From: PNON01 sp964387025
GTDB lineage: Bacteria > Chloroflexota > Anaerolineae > Anaerolineales > Anaerolineaceae
DNA: 64,000 nucleotides
NCBI GenBank assembly: GCA_964387025.1
Contig: CAYLUZ010000004.1
Span: 1 to 64,000 of the forward strand
Direction of reading: 5' to 3'
Shown: one piece after another, positions 1 to 8,840 of the stretch
Position numbering within the stretch: position 1 is the first letter of the stretch
How the letters are laid out: each line of letters opens with the position of its first letter
The notes under the pieces: generated by a model
What the model was told of the DNA's origin: nothing
What the model saw: only the letters and a program-made list of their open reading frames with translations
Databases searched by the model: none
Translations under genes and position numbers: made by a program

Positions 1-1
1 T

Positions 2-421
2 GCTAATCAGAATTTGGATGCAGCCATACCACCTCCATCACCATATTACAATGAGGTCATTCCGCCAACACCTCCTGAGGTGGTTGCACCAGAGGTGGTT
101 GTTCCACCAGTACCACCTCCTGATCCAATTACTCCACGGAGTTTTATCCCACCAGCTTCCTTAAAAACAGATCGCTCAATGCTTGCACTCATAGCACTTA
201 TACTTGGTATTGTAGGAATTCCCTTTGCTTTTATGCTGGCTGGCTGCTCTTTGCCTCTTAATGCGATAGGAATTTTCCTTGCATGGATGGGATTAAAATC
301 AGAACGCCGGAAAATGGCAATTGTAGCTATGGTCCTAAATATAGGAACGATAGTGGCTGTTATAATCGTTATCTTTTTGTTTGCAAGTCTTATGGCTTAC
401 GGAATATTCCAGGGGAATTAG
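2..421 (+). CDS. DUF4190-like membrane protein, 5' end cut by window
   Basis: The frame is open back to base 2 with no stop, so the gene most likely begins before the window; a TTG at 14 is the first in-window start. The visible N-terminal part is very rich in Pro, Val and Glu. It is followed by hydrophobic helices (ALIALILGIVGIPFAFMLAG; NAIGIFLAWMGL) and a last helix (VLNIGTIVAVIIVIFLF). A Pro-rich cytoplasmic tail followed by a short helical hairpin with a Lys/Arg-rich turn is the usual layout of DUF4190 proteins, whose function is unknown. A hairpin follows the stop. Confidence 0.7.
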   Translation, partial: ANQNLDAAIPPPSPYYNEVIPPTPPEVVAPEVVVPPVPPPDPITPRSFIPPASLKTDRSMLALIALILGIVGIPFAFMLAGCSLPLNAIGIFLAWMGLKSERRKMAIVAMVLNIGTIVAVIIVIFLFASLMAYGIFQGN

Positions 422-440
422 TAATATTATTAATTTTATG

Positions 441-476
441 AATAAATATACCACCCTCACGGATGGTATATTTATT
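441..476 (+). terminator. Hairpin after DUF4190-like gene
   Basis: A perfect 13-bp inverted repeat, AATAAATATACCA paired with TGGTATATTTATT, has a 10-nt loop and lies 20 bases after the stop. The stem is AT-rich and no clean T-run follows, so it is a probable rather than certain intrinsic terminator. Confidence 0.5.
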
Positions 477-515
477 GCAATTATATGGCTAATCACCTGA
501 GTAAAGGTTAGTTTA

Positions 516-1583
516 TTGTTTAATTCAAAAGAATCTAAACCATCGTCCGGAAATCAAATTGAACTTGGCGGATTCACAAGACGTCAAATGAATACTTTGA
601 TTATCCTCACTGTCATGACCATAGCTGTGTTGAGCGGGTTGGGCTTTACGGTTGCACGCAGTATCAATGGCAATCCATACCCTATATCTCCAACTCTCAA
701 TCCCACCTTGCTTACCCCACTCGCATTGCCTACATTTCCCGCCACCTGGACGCCCGAAGCATCTCCCACCAATTATCCAAGTGAGCCAACCAGTACCCCA
801 GTACCGACGAATACGTTACTCCCAAGCTTTACCCCTTATCCAACTTTACCGGTTGTTTCAACCATCCCTCCTCAGGACGAAAACGGGTCACCAGCAATAA
901 TTGGGACATCGGTGGCGGGTCGCCCATTGGAAGTATATCGATTCGGAACAGGTCCTTCTAATCGTATGATTGTCGCAGATATCCATGGCGGAAATGAATG
1001 GAATACTGCCACTCTGGCTGATCAATTAATTGAATACCTACGAAAAAATCCAGATGTTGTACCACCAGAAGATTCCCTGTTTATTTTGCGAACATTAAAC
1101 CCGGATGGACTGGCAAGGTTTCTGGGGTTGGATGGCAGAGTGAATGATAATGGAGTGGACCTTAACCGCAATTGGGATGCAGATTGGAAGGCTGAATGGG
1201 ATCGCGGAGGTTGTTGGGATTATCGCAAAACGACAGGAGGTCCCTACCCCAATTCTGAACCGGAAACCCAGGCATTGATCAGTTTCTTATTAACTACTCC
1301 TATAGATGCTTTGATCAGTTATCATAGCGCTGCTCTTGGTGTTTTTGCCGGCGGGATTCCCCCGGATCCAAATTCCATTCGATTGGCAAAGCAGATCGCA
1401 GAAGTAACAGACTACCCCTATCCACCAGTTTATACTGGCTGCATCTATACAGGTGCCCTTGTAGATTGGACTTCAGTGCAAGGAATTCCATCTGTTGATC
1501 TCGAATTAACAAACCATGTGGATACCGATTTTGACATAAACCTTGAGGTCCTAAAGGTGTTGCTGAATTTTTCCAGAGAATAG
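516..1583 (+). CDS. Membrane-anchored M14-family zinc carboxypeptidase-like protein
   Basis: The N-terminal 24 residues are polar, followed by one membrane helix (about 25-47) and a Thr/Pro linker (about 55-115), so the catalytic domain should lie outside the membrane. Zinc peptidase features are visible: an IHGGNEW segment (H157, E161), substrate-binding DLNRNW (about 215-220), the distal zinc His in ISYHSA (H270) and a probable catalytic Glu in VDLELT (E330). This order fits M14 carboxypeptidases acting on peptides or cell-wall peptides; the substrate cannot be told. The start is TTG at 516 with AAGG upstream. An ATG at 588 would begin directly at the helix and is less likely. No operon partner is obvious. 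Confidence 0.8.
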   Translation: MFNSKESKPSSGNQIELGGFTRRQMNTLIILTVMTIAVLSGLGFTVARSINGNPYPISPTLNPTLLTPLALPTFPATWTPEASPTNYPSEPTSTPVPTNTLLPSFTPYPTLPVVSTIPPQDENGSPAIIGTSVAGRPLEVYRFGTGPSNRMIVADIHGGNEWNTATLADQLIEYLRKNPDVVPPEDSLFILRTLNPDGLARFLGLDGRVNDNGVDLNRNWDADWKAEWDRGGCWDYRKTTGGPYPNSEPETQALISFLLTTPIDALISYHSAALGVFAGGIPPDPNSIRLAKQIAEVTDYPYPPVYTGCIYTGALVDWTSVQGIPSVDLELTNHVDTDFDINLEVLKVLLNFSRE

Positions 1584-1594
1584 ATAACCAGAGT

Positions 1595-1614
1595 GCAGCA
1601 GTTTGGCTGCCTTT
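1595..1614 (+). terminator. Weak terminator between convergent genes
   Basis: A 5-bp GCAGC/GCTGC stem with a 6-nt loop is followed by CTTTT. It lies between the M14 gene (plus) and the methyltransferase gene (minus). The stem is short, so this is tentative. Confidence 0.35.
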
Positions 1615-1628
1615 TGAAAGATGTTTAA

Positions 1629-2378
1629 TTATACGGGCTGCCAAATCTGATACAGAGCCAGATTGCCTTCCTTACCGTCACTATAAAAAGAATCTATAAC
1701 ACTGAATCCATTCGTTGCTGCATACTGACTCAGTTCATTTTCTGTAAAGAGATGAATATAACGGTAACCAGGCTTTCCGTCTTCAGCGAGCCAATCCAAT
1801 AAATGATCACCCGGATCCAATTGCGATGCAGAAATACCGATCTTTTCCCAGGGTATCACTCTCTTTGCGAGCCTAGGACTGTTCATGAATTGCCATTGCG
1901 AATGAATAAATAATCCATCGACGGTGATCAGTCTCCTGATCGATTGGAAAATAAAATTACGTAATTCAATTCCTGGAATATGATGCATGACTGCAAAAGA
2001 AACTATGTGGTTAAAATCATCACCTGATAATGATGCAGCCCAATTTTGAGATGTGATATCCTTAACCAGGAATGTAGGAGAAAATCTTGCCGATGGTGAA
2101 GATCTATTGCTAAAATCGAGTAATGCCGGGGAGCTATCAATACCCAAAAATTGCCCCTCATATGATGTGGTGCCCAAATACCTGGCCAATTCCCCATTAC
2201 CGCAGCCTATATCCAGTATCGAGTCTTTTTTATTTGAGCTCTGTTTCAAGATGTAATCTGCTACAATTTTCTTAACACCTTGTTGTACAGAGAATCGAGT
2301 TCTTGAAAATGAAGCAGAAAAGGTTTGGTAGAATTGGTAATTGAGATCAATAAGCTTTTTTATAATCAGGTTATCCAA
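1629..2378 (-). CDS. Trm9/ALKBH8-like tRNA wobble-uridine methyltransferase (probable)
   Basis: This is a class I SAM-dependent methyltransferase of 249 residues. Motif I is ILDIGCGNGE (about 54-63), followed by the acidic end of strand 2 in FLGIDSS (D81). Beyond the generic fold it shares several landmarks with eukaryotic Trm9 and the ALKBH8 methyltransferase domain: FSRTR near the N-terminus (24-28), AVMHHI after motif IV (129-134), a VIPW segment (174-177) and, most tellingly, YRYIHLFTENEL (205-216) near the C-terminus, like the RYYHLYREGEL of yeast Trm9. Trm9 methylates carboxymethyluridine at tRNA position 34, made by Elongator. Here the divergent neighbour 96 bases away is Elp3, which supports the same pathway. 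The start is TTG at 2378 behind a GGGGTG sequence. The general fold is certain; the specific role is inferred from motifs and context. Confidence 0.72.
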   Translation of the reverse strand: MDNLIIKKLIDLNYQFYQTFSASFSRTRFSVQQGVKKIVADYILKQSSNKKDSILDIGCGNGELARYLGTTSYEGQFLGIDSSPALLDFSNRSSPSARFSPTFLVKDITSQNWAASLSGDDFNHIVSFAVMHHIPGIELRNFIFQSIRRLITVDGLFIHSQWQFMNSPRLAKRVIPWEKIGISASQLDPGDHLLDWLAEDGKPGYRYIHLFTENELSQYAATNGFSVIDSFYSDGKEGNLALYQIWQPV

Positions 2379-2474
2379 AAGTTCACCCCAGTAAATCCAC
2401 TTTGAGCTTATTGATTATAGACGAAAATGACAAGATTATTGGTAAGGATATTCTTTTGGATGGATTGGATTTGA

Positions 2475-4208
2475 ATGGTTGAACCAACAAATTGGCTGGA
2501 AGCACGTAAATATACACCGGAAAAACTGGAGCAAGCCCGAACCATCATGGATGAGATTCGTTCCGGCAGGCCAGTAAACGAAGCTGTGCGCAGACATCCA
2601 CTACCCGGAGGCGGAGGCCATGTTGCCAAACATGTACTGGTGCATTTATATCGGGAGTTGGTTGATTCGGGGGAATGGGAAGAAGACCCGGAATTATTGA
2701 TGCGTATCAGGATGAAACCTGTACGCACATTATCCGGCGTGACAACAGTCACTGTACTAACCAAACCGTACCCGTGTCCCGGAAAATGCATTTTTTGCCC
2801 GACTGAAGAGTGTGAGCCAAAAAGTTACTTATCCGATGAACCTGGAGCTCGACGCGCTCTTCAGAACAATTTTGATCCTTTCGCACAAGTCACCAGCCGA
2901 TTGCAGGCGTTAAAGGCGGTGGGGCACCCAATTGAAAAGATCGAACTATTGATCCTCGGGGGTACGTTTACTGCTTATCGAAAAGATTATCAGGCATGGT
3001 TTGTTTACAGATGTTTCCAAGCTCTAAATCAGGAAGAGATTTCATCATTGCCTGATCCTGAAGAAACCGATGGAAATGTAAACCCGCAATACCAGCCTGA
3101 TAAGTTTAGCGTGGTGCCCCCGCTTGAGGAGACAATAAAAAATCTGTCCCTGGAACACGAAATAAATATTACTTCCAAACGGCGTAATGTTGGGTTGGTA
3201 TTTGAAACCCGGCCGGATGAAATTTCCTATCACGAAATCGCCTGGCTGCGATCCCTTGGAGCAACAAAATTACAAATGGGTGCCCAATCTTTGGATGACC
3301 ATATTTTAGAAATCAATAAACGTGGTCATACCGTGGAGCAAACAGTTCAGGCAATGCTGCGACTCAGAGCAGCAGGATTCAAAATTGTTTTACATTGGAT
3401 GCCAAATCTATTGGGTGCTACCCCTGAAAGTGATGTTCGCGATTTTCAAAAACTTTGGGGTGACACACATGGAAGTGGCGGATTATGCCCGGATGAGATA
3501 AAAATATACCCCACCCAGTTGCTCCAAAATAGCGAACTCTACGAATATTATCTCCGAGGTGAGTATCATCCATATCAGGAATCGACATTGGTCAACCTGC
3601 TGGCAGATGTAAAGAGTATGATTCCTGAATATTGTCGAGTCAACAGGGTAATCAGGGATATACCCAGCACCAATGTAGTAGAAGGAAATAAAAGAACCAG
3701 CCTTCGACAGGATGCGGTACTTGAGATGCAGCGGAGGGGTCAATATTGCCAGTGCATACGATGTAGGGAGATCCGAAATGAAATCGTGAATGAGAACGAA
3801 CTGTCAATATCGGACCTGGTTTATGAACCCACCCGGTTAAAAAGTGAACCAGGATCCATTGAACATTTCATCTCATATGTTAACAAACAGAATCAGATAG
3901 CAGGTTATTTGCGGCTTTCTTTCCCTGATAATATTCCGCCGGCGCGCGACAATGATCTTCCTGACCTGATCGGCGCGGCTATAATTCGCGAAATACATGT
4001 GTATGGCCAATCATTAGCTGTTGGTGTCGAGAAATCCGGTTCTGCTCAACATATTGGTTTGGGGACGTGTTTGATCCTGGATGCAGTTGAAAAAGCCAAA
4101 GCAGCAGGTTATCAACACCTGGCAGTAATCTCTGCAATTGGTACACGTGAATATTACCGGAAACGCGGATTCAACCATGGTTCACAATACCAGGTTATGG
4201 ATTTATAA
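2475..4208 (+). CDS. elp3: Elp3-family tRNA carboxymethyluridine synthase
   Basis: This 577-residue protein has the full Elp3 layout: an N-terminal tRNA-binding part, a radical SAM domain with the CX3CX2C cluster motif (C101, C105, C108), a Cys-rich CQCIRCREIRNE linker, and a C-terminal GNAT acetyltransferase domain with an acetyl-CoA loop (HIGLG, about 526-530) and a YYRKRGF ending. Known bacterial and archaeal Elp3 proteins work without the other Elongator subunits and start the cm5U34 modification from acetyl-CoA. The ATG at 2475 directly follows an in-frame TGA, so the start is well fixed. The divergent Trm9-like gene could convert cm5U to its methyl ester. Confidence 0.93.
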   Translation: MVEPTNWLEARKYTPEKLEQARTIMDEIRSGRPVNEAVRRHPLPGGGGHVAKHVLVHLYRELVDSGEWEEDPELLMRIRMKPVRTLSGVTTVTVLTKPYPCPGKCIFCPTEECEPKSYLSDEPGARRALQNNFDPFAQVTSRLQALKAVGHPIEKIELLILGGTFTAYRKDYQAWFVYRCFQALNQEEISSLPDPEETDGNVNPQYQPDKFSVVPPLEETIKNLSLEHEINITSKRRNVGLVFETRPDEISYHEIAWLRSLGATKLQMGAQSLDDHILEINKRGHTVEQTVQAMLRLRAAGFKIVLHWMPNLLGATPESDVRDFQKLWGDTHGSGGLCPDEIKIYPTQLLQNSELYEYYLRGEYHPYQESTLVNLLADVKSMIPEYCRVNRVIRDIPSTNVVEGNKRTSLRQDAVLEMQRRGQYCQCIRCREIRNEIVNENELSISDLVYEPTRLKSEPGSIEHFISYVNKQNQIAGYLRLSFPDNIPPARDNDLPDLIGAAIIREIHVYGQSLAVGVEKSGSAQHIGLGTCLILDAVEKAKAAGYQHLAVISAIGTREYYRKRGFNHGSQYQVMDL

Positions 4209-4283
4209 AATAATTATTCGTTACCTGTTTCCCAGTTGCATTTTTCCCGCATATTGTTATTATTTTAGGTGAGTTGATTTGAC

Positions 4284-4955
4284 ATGATTAAATCATCAAA
4301 TCTTTTTTGGGTAATAGCTTTATTAACACTTATTTCTTGTTCAAACGGCCCGGTTGTTACCAATCCGACTATTGATTCAAAGCCAACGGTTGCCCTTGAT
4401 GAGAAAACTGCTACTTTGGTGGTTAAACCCACTCAAACACAAATATTGGTAAAAACTCCGAACCCGACAAATACGACAGTAATGGAGGCAACCAAAATGG
4501 CATATCAACTTACTTCTCCGGTATTTGAACATAAGCAGGCGATTCCTGAAAAATACACTTGTAAAGGTAAAAATATTTCTCCTGAGCTCACCTGGAATGA
4601 TCCTCCACAGGGTACCGTTGCATATGGATTGATCGTGGATGACCCGGATGCCCCAGCAGGTACATGGGTTCATTGGGTCATCTATAATATTCCGGGAAGT
4701 TTACAGGGTTTGCCCGAATCTGTACCAAATGACAAGGAAATTATTAATATAGGAGTAAATGGAATAAATAGTTCTAGTAAATATGGATACAGCGGTCCTT
4801 GCCCTCCATTTGGAACACACCGCTACTTTTTCAGGCTTTATGCCTTGGATAAAAGATTGGATATTAAAGAAGGGGCGAATAAACCCGAATTGATAAAAGC
4901 CATGCAAGGTCACATTCTGGCAATTGCTGAATTAATGGGAACTTTTACAAAATAA
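4284..4955 (+). CDS. PEBP (YbhB/YbcL, Raf-kinase-inhibitor-like) lipoprotein
   Basis: A 19-residue lipoprotein signal ends in LISC, with C19 as the lipidated Cys, followed by a Thr-rich linker. The PEBP domain occupies about residues 75-223 and shows the family's ligand-site motifs DDPDAPAGTWVHW and GPCPPFGTHRYFF. Bacterial YbhB/YbcL proteins of this fold have no settled function. The lipid anchor implies action outside the membrane. The gene follows elp3 after 75 bases on the same strand, but the functions seem unrelated. Confidence 0.88.
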   Translation: MIKSSNLFWVIALLTLISCSNGPVVTNPTIDSKPTVALDEKTATLVVKPTQTQILVKTPNPTNTTVMEATKMAYQLTSPVFEHKQAIPEKYTCKGKNISPELTWNDPPQGTVAYGLIVDDPDAPAGTWVHWVIYNIPGSLQGLPESVPNDKEIINIGVNGINSSSKYGYSGPCPPFGTHRYFFRLYALDKRLDIKEGANKPELIKAMQGHILAIAELMGTFTK

Positions 4956-4994
4956 TTGAATTCCTGGATACAAAACCTGGTTTGGAAATTGTTA

Positions 4995-5900
4995 TTATTC
5001 CGAAACCAACACCTTATTTTTTCCTTTTAGTTTGCATTGATACATAAGTTGATCAGCACGGTGAATGATTATTTCATCGGAATCAGATGTGCGAACCAAT
5101 GTCCCACCGATTGAGATCGTAACCCCAATTTCATTTCCCTGATAGTTAAGATGCGAATTTTCCACCAATATTCGTAATTTATCGGCTATGAGAGCTAGAC
5201 GATGTAAATCTGTATCTATGATAATTCCTACGAATTCTTCTCCACCCCAACGACCTATCAAGTCAGTGGTCCTGAGGTTTTGATTAAGGGTATTTGCTAT
5301 CATTTTCAAAACAGCATCACCTGCATTATGACCATAGGAATCATTGATTTTCTTAAAGTTGTCTATGTCAATAAATAAAAGGCCAAATACAGTTTTGAAC
5401 TCAAAAAACTCAGACAAACAATTCTTTAATTTTAGATCCGTAAATTGTCGATTCGAAATTCCTGTAAGAGTATCTGTGAATATTTTCGTTTCCAGGGCAT
5501 CACTCCGCCTTCGTTCCAATACCATTTTTGAGACATCGCTAAATGATTCCACTGCCCCAACAACTATTCCGTCAGGTCCATATATTGGTGAAGTGCGAAT
5601 TAATACCGGCACTCGAAATCCGTCTTTGTGGTGAAGGTACACCTCTGCTTCCTGTTGACAATTATCTTGCATTGTTTTTACAATCGGACATAGATCTTTG
5701 CAAAGTGAAACCCCATCTCCATTTACATGCACCAGGATGTTATCCATGCAACTTTTTCCAATTACATTCGTTTTGCTATATCCTGTGATCTTTTCAGCAC
5801 CACCATTCCAATAGGTGATTTGCCTTTGAAGATTAACAAAATATACTCCATCTGAAAGATTGTCTAAAAGATCTTTATAAAATGTATCAGGCAATAACAT
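4995..5900 (-). CDS. PAS-GGDEF diguanylate cyclase
   Basis: An N-terminal PAS domain (about 10-125, including YFVNLQRQITYWNGGAEKITGYS and a PAC segment) is followed by a GGDEF domain (about 135-301). The active-site motif is GGEEF (residues 219-223), a functional variant, and the I-site RXXD (RTTD) lies at the usual spacing before it, so feedback inhibition by c-di-GMP is likely. No membrane segment is visible, so the sensor is cytosolic. It converges on the PEBP gene and diverges from the HEAT-repeat gene. Confidence 0.92.
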   Translation of the reverse strand: MLLPDTFYKDLLDNLSDGVYFVNLQRQITYWNGGAEKITGYSKTNVIGKSCMDNILVHVNGDGVSLCKDLCPIVKTMQDNCQQEAEVYLHHKDGFRVPVLIRTSPIYGPDGIVVGAVESFSDVSKMVLERRRSDALETKIFTDTLTGISNRQFTDLKLKNCLSEFFEFKTVFGLLFIDIDNFKKINDSYGHNAGDAVLKMIANTLNQNLRTTDLIGRWGGEEFVGIIIDTDLHRLALIADKLRILVENSHLNYQGNEIGVTISIGGTLVRTSDSDEIIIHRADQLMYQCKLKGKNKVLVSE

Positions 5901-6114
5901 CTCTGTCTCGATTAATGGGTTTATTATTATGATGAGTCTTTTTGATTTATGAAGTGATTTCTGGCACGAATAATGTACGATTAAATACGAAGTAGTTAGT
6001 TACCTTACTTTAATTATGAATTAATCATAACACTATAAATAATATGTAAATTATGGAATATTCATAAAGGCAAGTAGTAAAGTTTACCATTTAGTTTTAT
6101 TCCAGGAGCGTAAA

Positions 6115-7431
6115 ATGGTCCCAATTAACCGTGATCGTCCACTTCCTCAGCTTGTTACTGATGCCGGGGAGGATATAAACAAACTGAAGTCAATCATTCG
6201 CTACCCTGATTATGAAGTCCGGGAAGGGGCAGCATGGGTTTTAGGGAAAATTGGCAAGTATGAATGCCTGGCGCCATTAGTAAATGCCCTTAAGGACCCT
6301 GATGCGATAGTACGAGAAGCAGCGGCTAGAGCCCTGGGGAATATTAAGGATTTACCAAATATTCATCGAAAATTGGGGATGTTTGAAGATACACCAGATG
6401 ATGTAACTGCGATAAATGAACTTACCAGGGCATTGAAAGATAGAGAATATAGGGTGCGGGCTACAGCAGCAACAAGTTTGATCAATTATGGTAAAAATGT
6501 TGAGACTGTTTCTGAGCCAGTGAGCGTTAAAAATGAACCGGCACCCATTAATATACCAATAATGCCATCCAGTTATTCGATGTATGGTTCTGCTCCTATT
6601 GTAGAGGAAGAATTTCAACAGAAAAAAGAATATCCACCACTGGTTAGAAATAAGACAATCCCGAAATTGGTTATAGATGCTAATTATAACTTTTCACAAT
6701 ATCGAGAGCTGCAAAAAAGTAAAGAGACGGATGTCCGCGAAGCAGTGGCCTGGGCACTAGGCATTATGGCAGATCCTGATGGAGCATCTCTACTCGTTAA
6801 TGCAATCCATGATCCTGAACCGATTGTCCGTGAAAGTGCAATTCGGTCAATGGGGCTTATAAAATTTCCAACAGATACAAAAAAATCAGTTGGTCTGTTT
6901 GAAGATAAACGTGGAGATCAGCAGGTTGTAGATAGCTTATTGAAAGCATTAAAGGACAAAGAAATAAATGTCAGAGCAGCAGCAGCGGCTGCTTTAGCCA
7001 ATTATGGAAAGCCTGAGATTGCAAAGCAATTGCTGGTCCTGCTCAAAGACCAAATTCCGAATATGCGGGCTGCAGCAGCGGTGGGATTAGGCGGCTGTTT
7101 TTATCCTGAGGTTGTACCGGCGTTAATTCTGAGATTGAAAGATGAAGACTTTTGGACCAGGTTATGTGCAGCCAGATCGCTTGGAAAGCTGAAAGACCCT
7201 GTGGCTCTTGAATTCCTTATGGATGCACTTCATGATCACAATTCTTCGGTAAGGCAGAATGGAGTGCGTGCTCTAGTAGAGCTAGGAGAGCATGGAATTG
7301 GTGAACCAAGTTTTTGGCAGAAGGCAATAGATCAATTTGTAATTCTAGGAAGTTCCGATTCTTCGGAAGAGGTTCAAGCTGCCGCCCAGGAAGCTGTCAT
7401 CCGGCTTCAAACACGCTCGACCCGCAAATAA
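6115..7431 (+). CDS. HEAT-repeat protein
   Basis: The 438 residues are almost wholly HEAT/PBS-lyase-type repeats of about 31 residues (for example VREGAAWVLGKIG, VREAAARALGNI, VRAAAAAALANYG). There are two blocks, about 1-125 and 185-430, joined by a Pro/Ser-rich linker. The two blocks resemble each other, including a shared segment around 'LGMFEDTPDD'/'VGLFEDKRGD', so the gene seems to have arisen by internal duplication. There is no signal peptide or catalytic motif. HEAT scaffolds usually bind other proteins; the partner is unknown. An AGGAG sequence precedes the ATG. Confidence 0.85.
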   Translation: MVPINRDRPLPQLVTDAGEDINKLKSIIRYPDYEVREGAAWVLGKIGKYECLAPLVNALKDPDAIVREAAARALGNIKDLPNIHRKLGMFEDTPDDVTAINELTRALKDREYRVRATAATSLINYGKNVETVSEPVSVKNEPAPINIPIMPSSYSMYGSAPIVEEEFQQKKEYPPLVRNKTIPKLVIDANYNFSQYRELQKSKETDVREAVAWALGIMADPDGASLLVNAIHDPEPIVRESAIRSMGLIKFPTDTKKSVGLFEDKRGDQQVVDSLLKALKDKEINVRAAAAAALANYGKPEIAKQLLVLLKDQIPNMRAAAAVGLGGCFYPEVVPALILRLKDEDFWTRLCAARSLGKLKDPVALEFLMDALHDHNSSVRQNGVRALVELGEHGIGEPSFWQKAIDQFVILGSSDSSEEVQAAAQEAVIRLQTRSTRK

Positions 7432-7522
7432 AGCTGATTAATTATTTGCATTTTGCATCTTTCTTATGTAAATAACGTATATATATGCGAAAATACAAAT
7501 AAATCAGTATGGAGATAATGAG

Positions 7523-7930
7523 ATGAATGAGCAAGTAAAAATCAATTCAAAAGATAATTTTCATCAGAGGGATGAAATTGGTACATTCGCTTGGGCAATA
7601 GTGTTGATTTGGGGTGGTGCTGTTTTTCTGGCTGAAAACTTAGGTTACTTGAGCCGTTGGAAATTTCCTATCCCTGGTCTACCTGAAAATTATCATTTCG
7701 TTTCAGCCTGGCCAATTGTTTTTCTGGGTGCAGGCCTAATTTTCCTGGTATCTGCAATCCTACAAATAATCATTCCAGGACATCGGAGACATTTTACCGG
7801 GCATATGGTTCTTGCGGCAGTAGGATTTGGTGTGGGACTTGGCCAAATATTCTCGTGGTCTTTGATCGGACCTTTTATACTGATCGCCCTTGGCCTCTCC
7901 TTTTTGTTGAGGGGTATAATCGATCGATAA
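7523..7930 (+). CDS. Small membrane protein, DUF5668-like
   Basis: This 135-residue protein has about four membrane helices (WAIVLIWGGAVFLAENLGYL; SAWPIVFLGAGLIFLVSAIL; MVLAAVGFGVGLGQIFSW; IGPFILIALGLSFLLRGII). The repeated 'W-hydrophobic-G' helices with an N-terminal polar stretch resemble the LiaF/DUF5668 membrane domain, whose role is often in envelope stress signalling. That role is not shown here. GGAGATAATGAG precedes the ATG and a strong terminator follows the stop. Confidence 0.7.
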   Translation: MNEQVKINSKDNFHQRDEIGTFAWAIVLIWGGAVFLAENLGYLSRWKFPIPGLPENYHFVSAWPIVFLGAGLIFLVSAILQIIIPGHRRHFTGHMVLAAVGFGVGLGQIFSWSLIGPFILIALGLSFLLRGIIDR

Positions 7931-7950
7931 AGTTTTTCTCACCTTTTACG

Positions 7951-7983
7951 AGAACCAGTAATCTTACTGGTTCTCTTTTTTTT
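7951..7983 (+). terminator. Strong intrinsic terminator
   Basis: An 11-bp perfect stem (AGAACCAGTAA paired with TTACTGGTTCT) is followed by C and eight Ts. It lies 20 bases after the DUF5668-like gene. Confidence 0.92.
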
Positions 7984-8160
7984 GGACAGAATGTTTCTAG
8001 TGGTTGTCTTTGTTGAATGGTTAAATGCAATCGACAATACCAGAACTATTAGACATGAAAAACAATAAATCCATCTTGTGTGAACCAGCTCACTTTTATT
8101 AATAAAAAGAAAGGAATTCATTACTAATGTTGTATTGATGTCTAAGCAGGCTGGGCTTAA

Positions 8161-8438
8161 GATAGTTTACAGAAGTCTCTGGATATCCCTCAATACCACC
8201 ATGAACAATGGGATGGTAATGGGTACCCGAATGGATTAAATAACGAAAATATTCCAATTGCAGCACGAATTCTTAGCGTTGTTGATGTTTGGGATGCACT
8301 AACCTCAGATCGACCTTATCGACCAGCGTGGGAAAAAATGAGGCAAAACAGTTTTTACTGGTTCGCCGCGGATCACAATTTGAACCGCGAGTGGTGGATG
8401 AGTTTATTACCATGCTGGAAAGTGTTGTAATCCGATAA
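8161..8438 (+). pseudogene. Remnant of an HD-GYP c-di-GMP phosphodiesterase
   Basis: Translated from about 8161 the frame reads LDIPQYHHEQWDGNGYP and then IAARILSVVDVWDALTSDRPY, which is the GYP half of HD-GYP domains. At 8332-8338 a GGAAAAAATG run has lost one A. Adding one A restores EKNEAKQFLLVRRGSQFEPRVVDEF and a natural stop at 8436-8438. The first half of the domain, including the HD metal motif, is absent upstream, and a stop lies at 8158. The piece is therefore both truncated and frameshifted. The frameshift alone could be a sequencing error in the A-run, but the missing 5' half argues for a true relic. Confidence 0.8.
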
Positions 8439-8468
8439 TATATGATAGCAATAGTTAATATAAGTTAT

Positions 8469-8780
8469 TTAGCAGTGATAAGTAACTATGGCATCCTTGA
8501 AATTCTTATAATAAGAGCCCAGGATTGCTTTTACCACAAAAGCAAGGCTTTCTTCAAGTTTCGCATTATTAAGTGTAAGGTCCAACCAGAGGTCATCCTT
8601 ACCTTTGCCATCTGAAAACTTCCAGTTTTGTTTGATTAACAATTGCATCACATCAGCCAGATTATCAAGCGTAATAATGACAACCCGTTCATTGGCGCGA
8701 GCTTCCACTTTAATATCATTACAATTGGAATTTGTGTGCAAATAGACATGAGACTTTGGATAATTGAAATACACCTTCAT
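8469..8780 (-). CDS. Small hypothetical protein (103 aa)
   Basis: I do not recognise this family. The start is well supported: GGAGGAAACTATATG. The protein is soluble, with no signal peptide or membrane helix, and has an N-terminal strand-rich part (VYFNYPKSHVYLH) and a C-terminal helical part. The C-terminus ends in YHC. It converges on the HD-GYP relic and precedes a small membrane protein gene on the same strand, 60 bases apart. Confidence 0.65.
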   Translation of the reverse strand: MKVYFNYPKSHVYLHTNSNCNDIKVEARANERVVIITLDNLADVMQLLIKQNWKFSDGKGKDDLWLDLTLNNAKLEESLAFVVKAILGSYYKNFKDAIVTYHC

Positions 8781-8840
8781 ATAGTTTCCTCCTGCGAATG
8801 GTGTTAATAGTTGTATTTATCCAGATTTTGAAAGCTCTTC

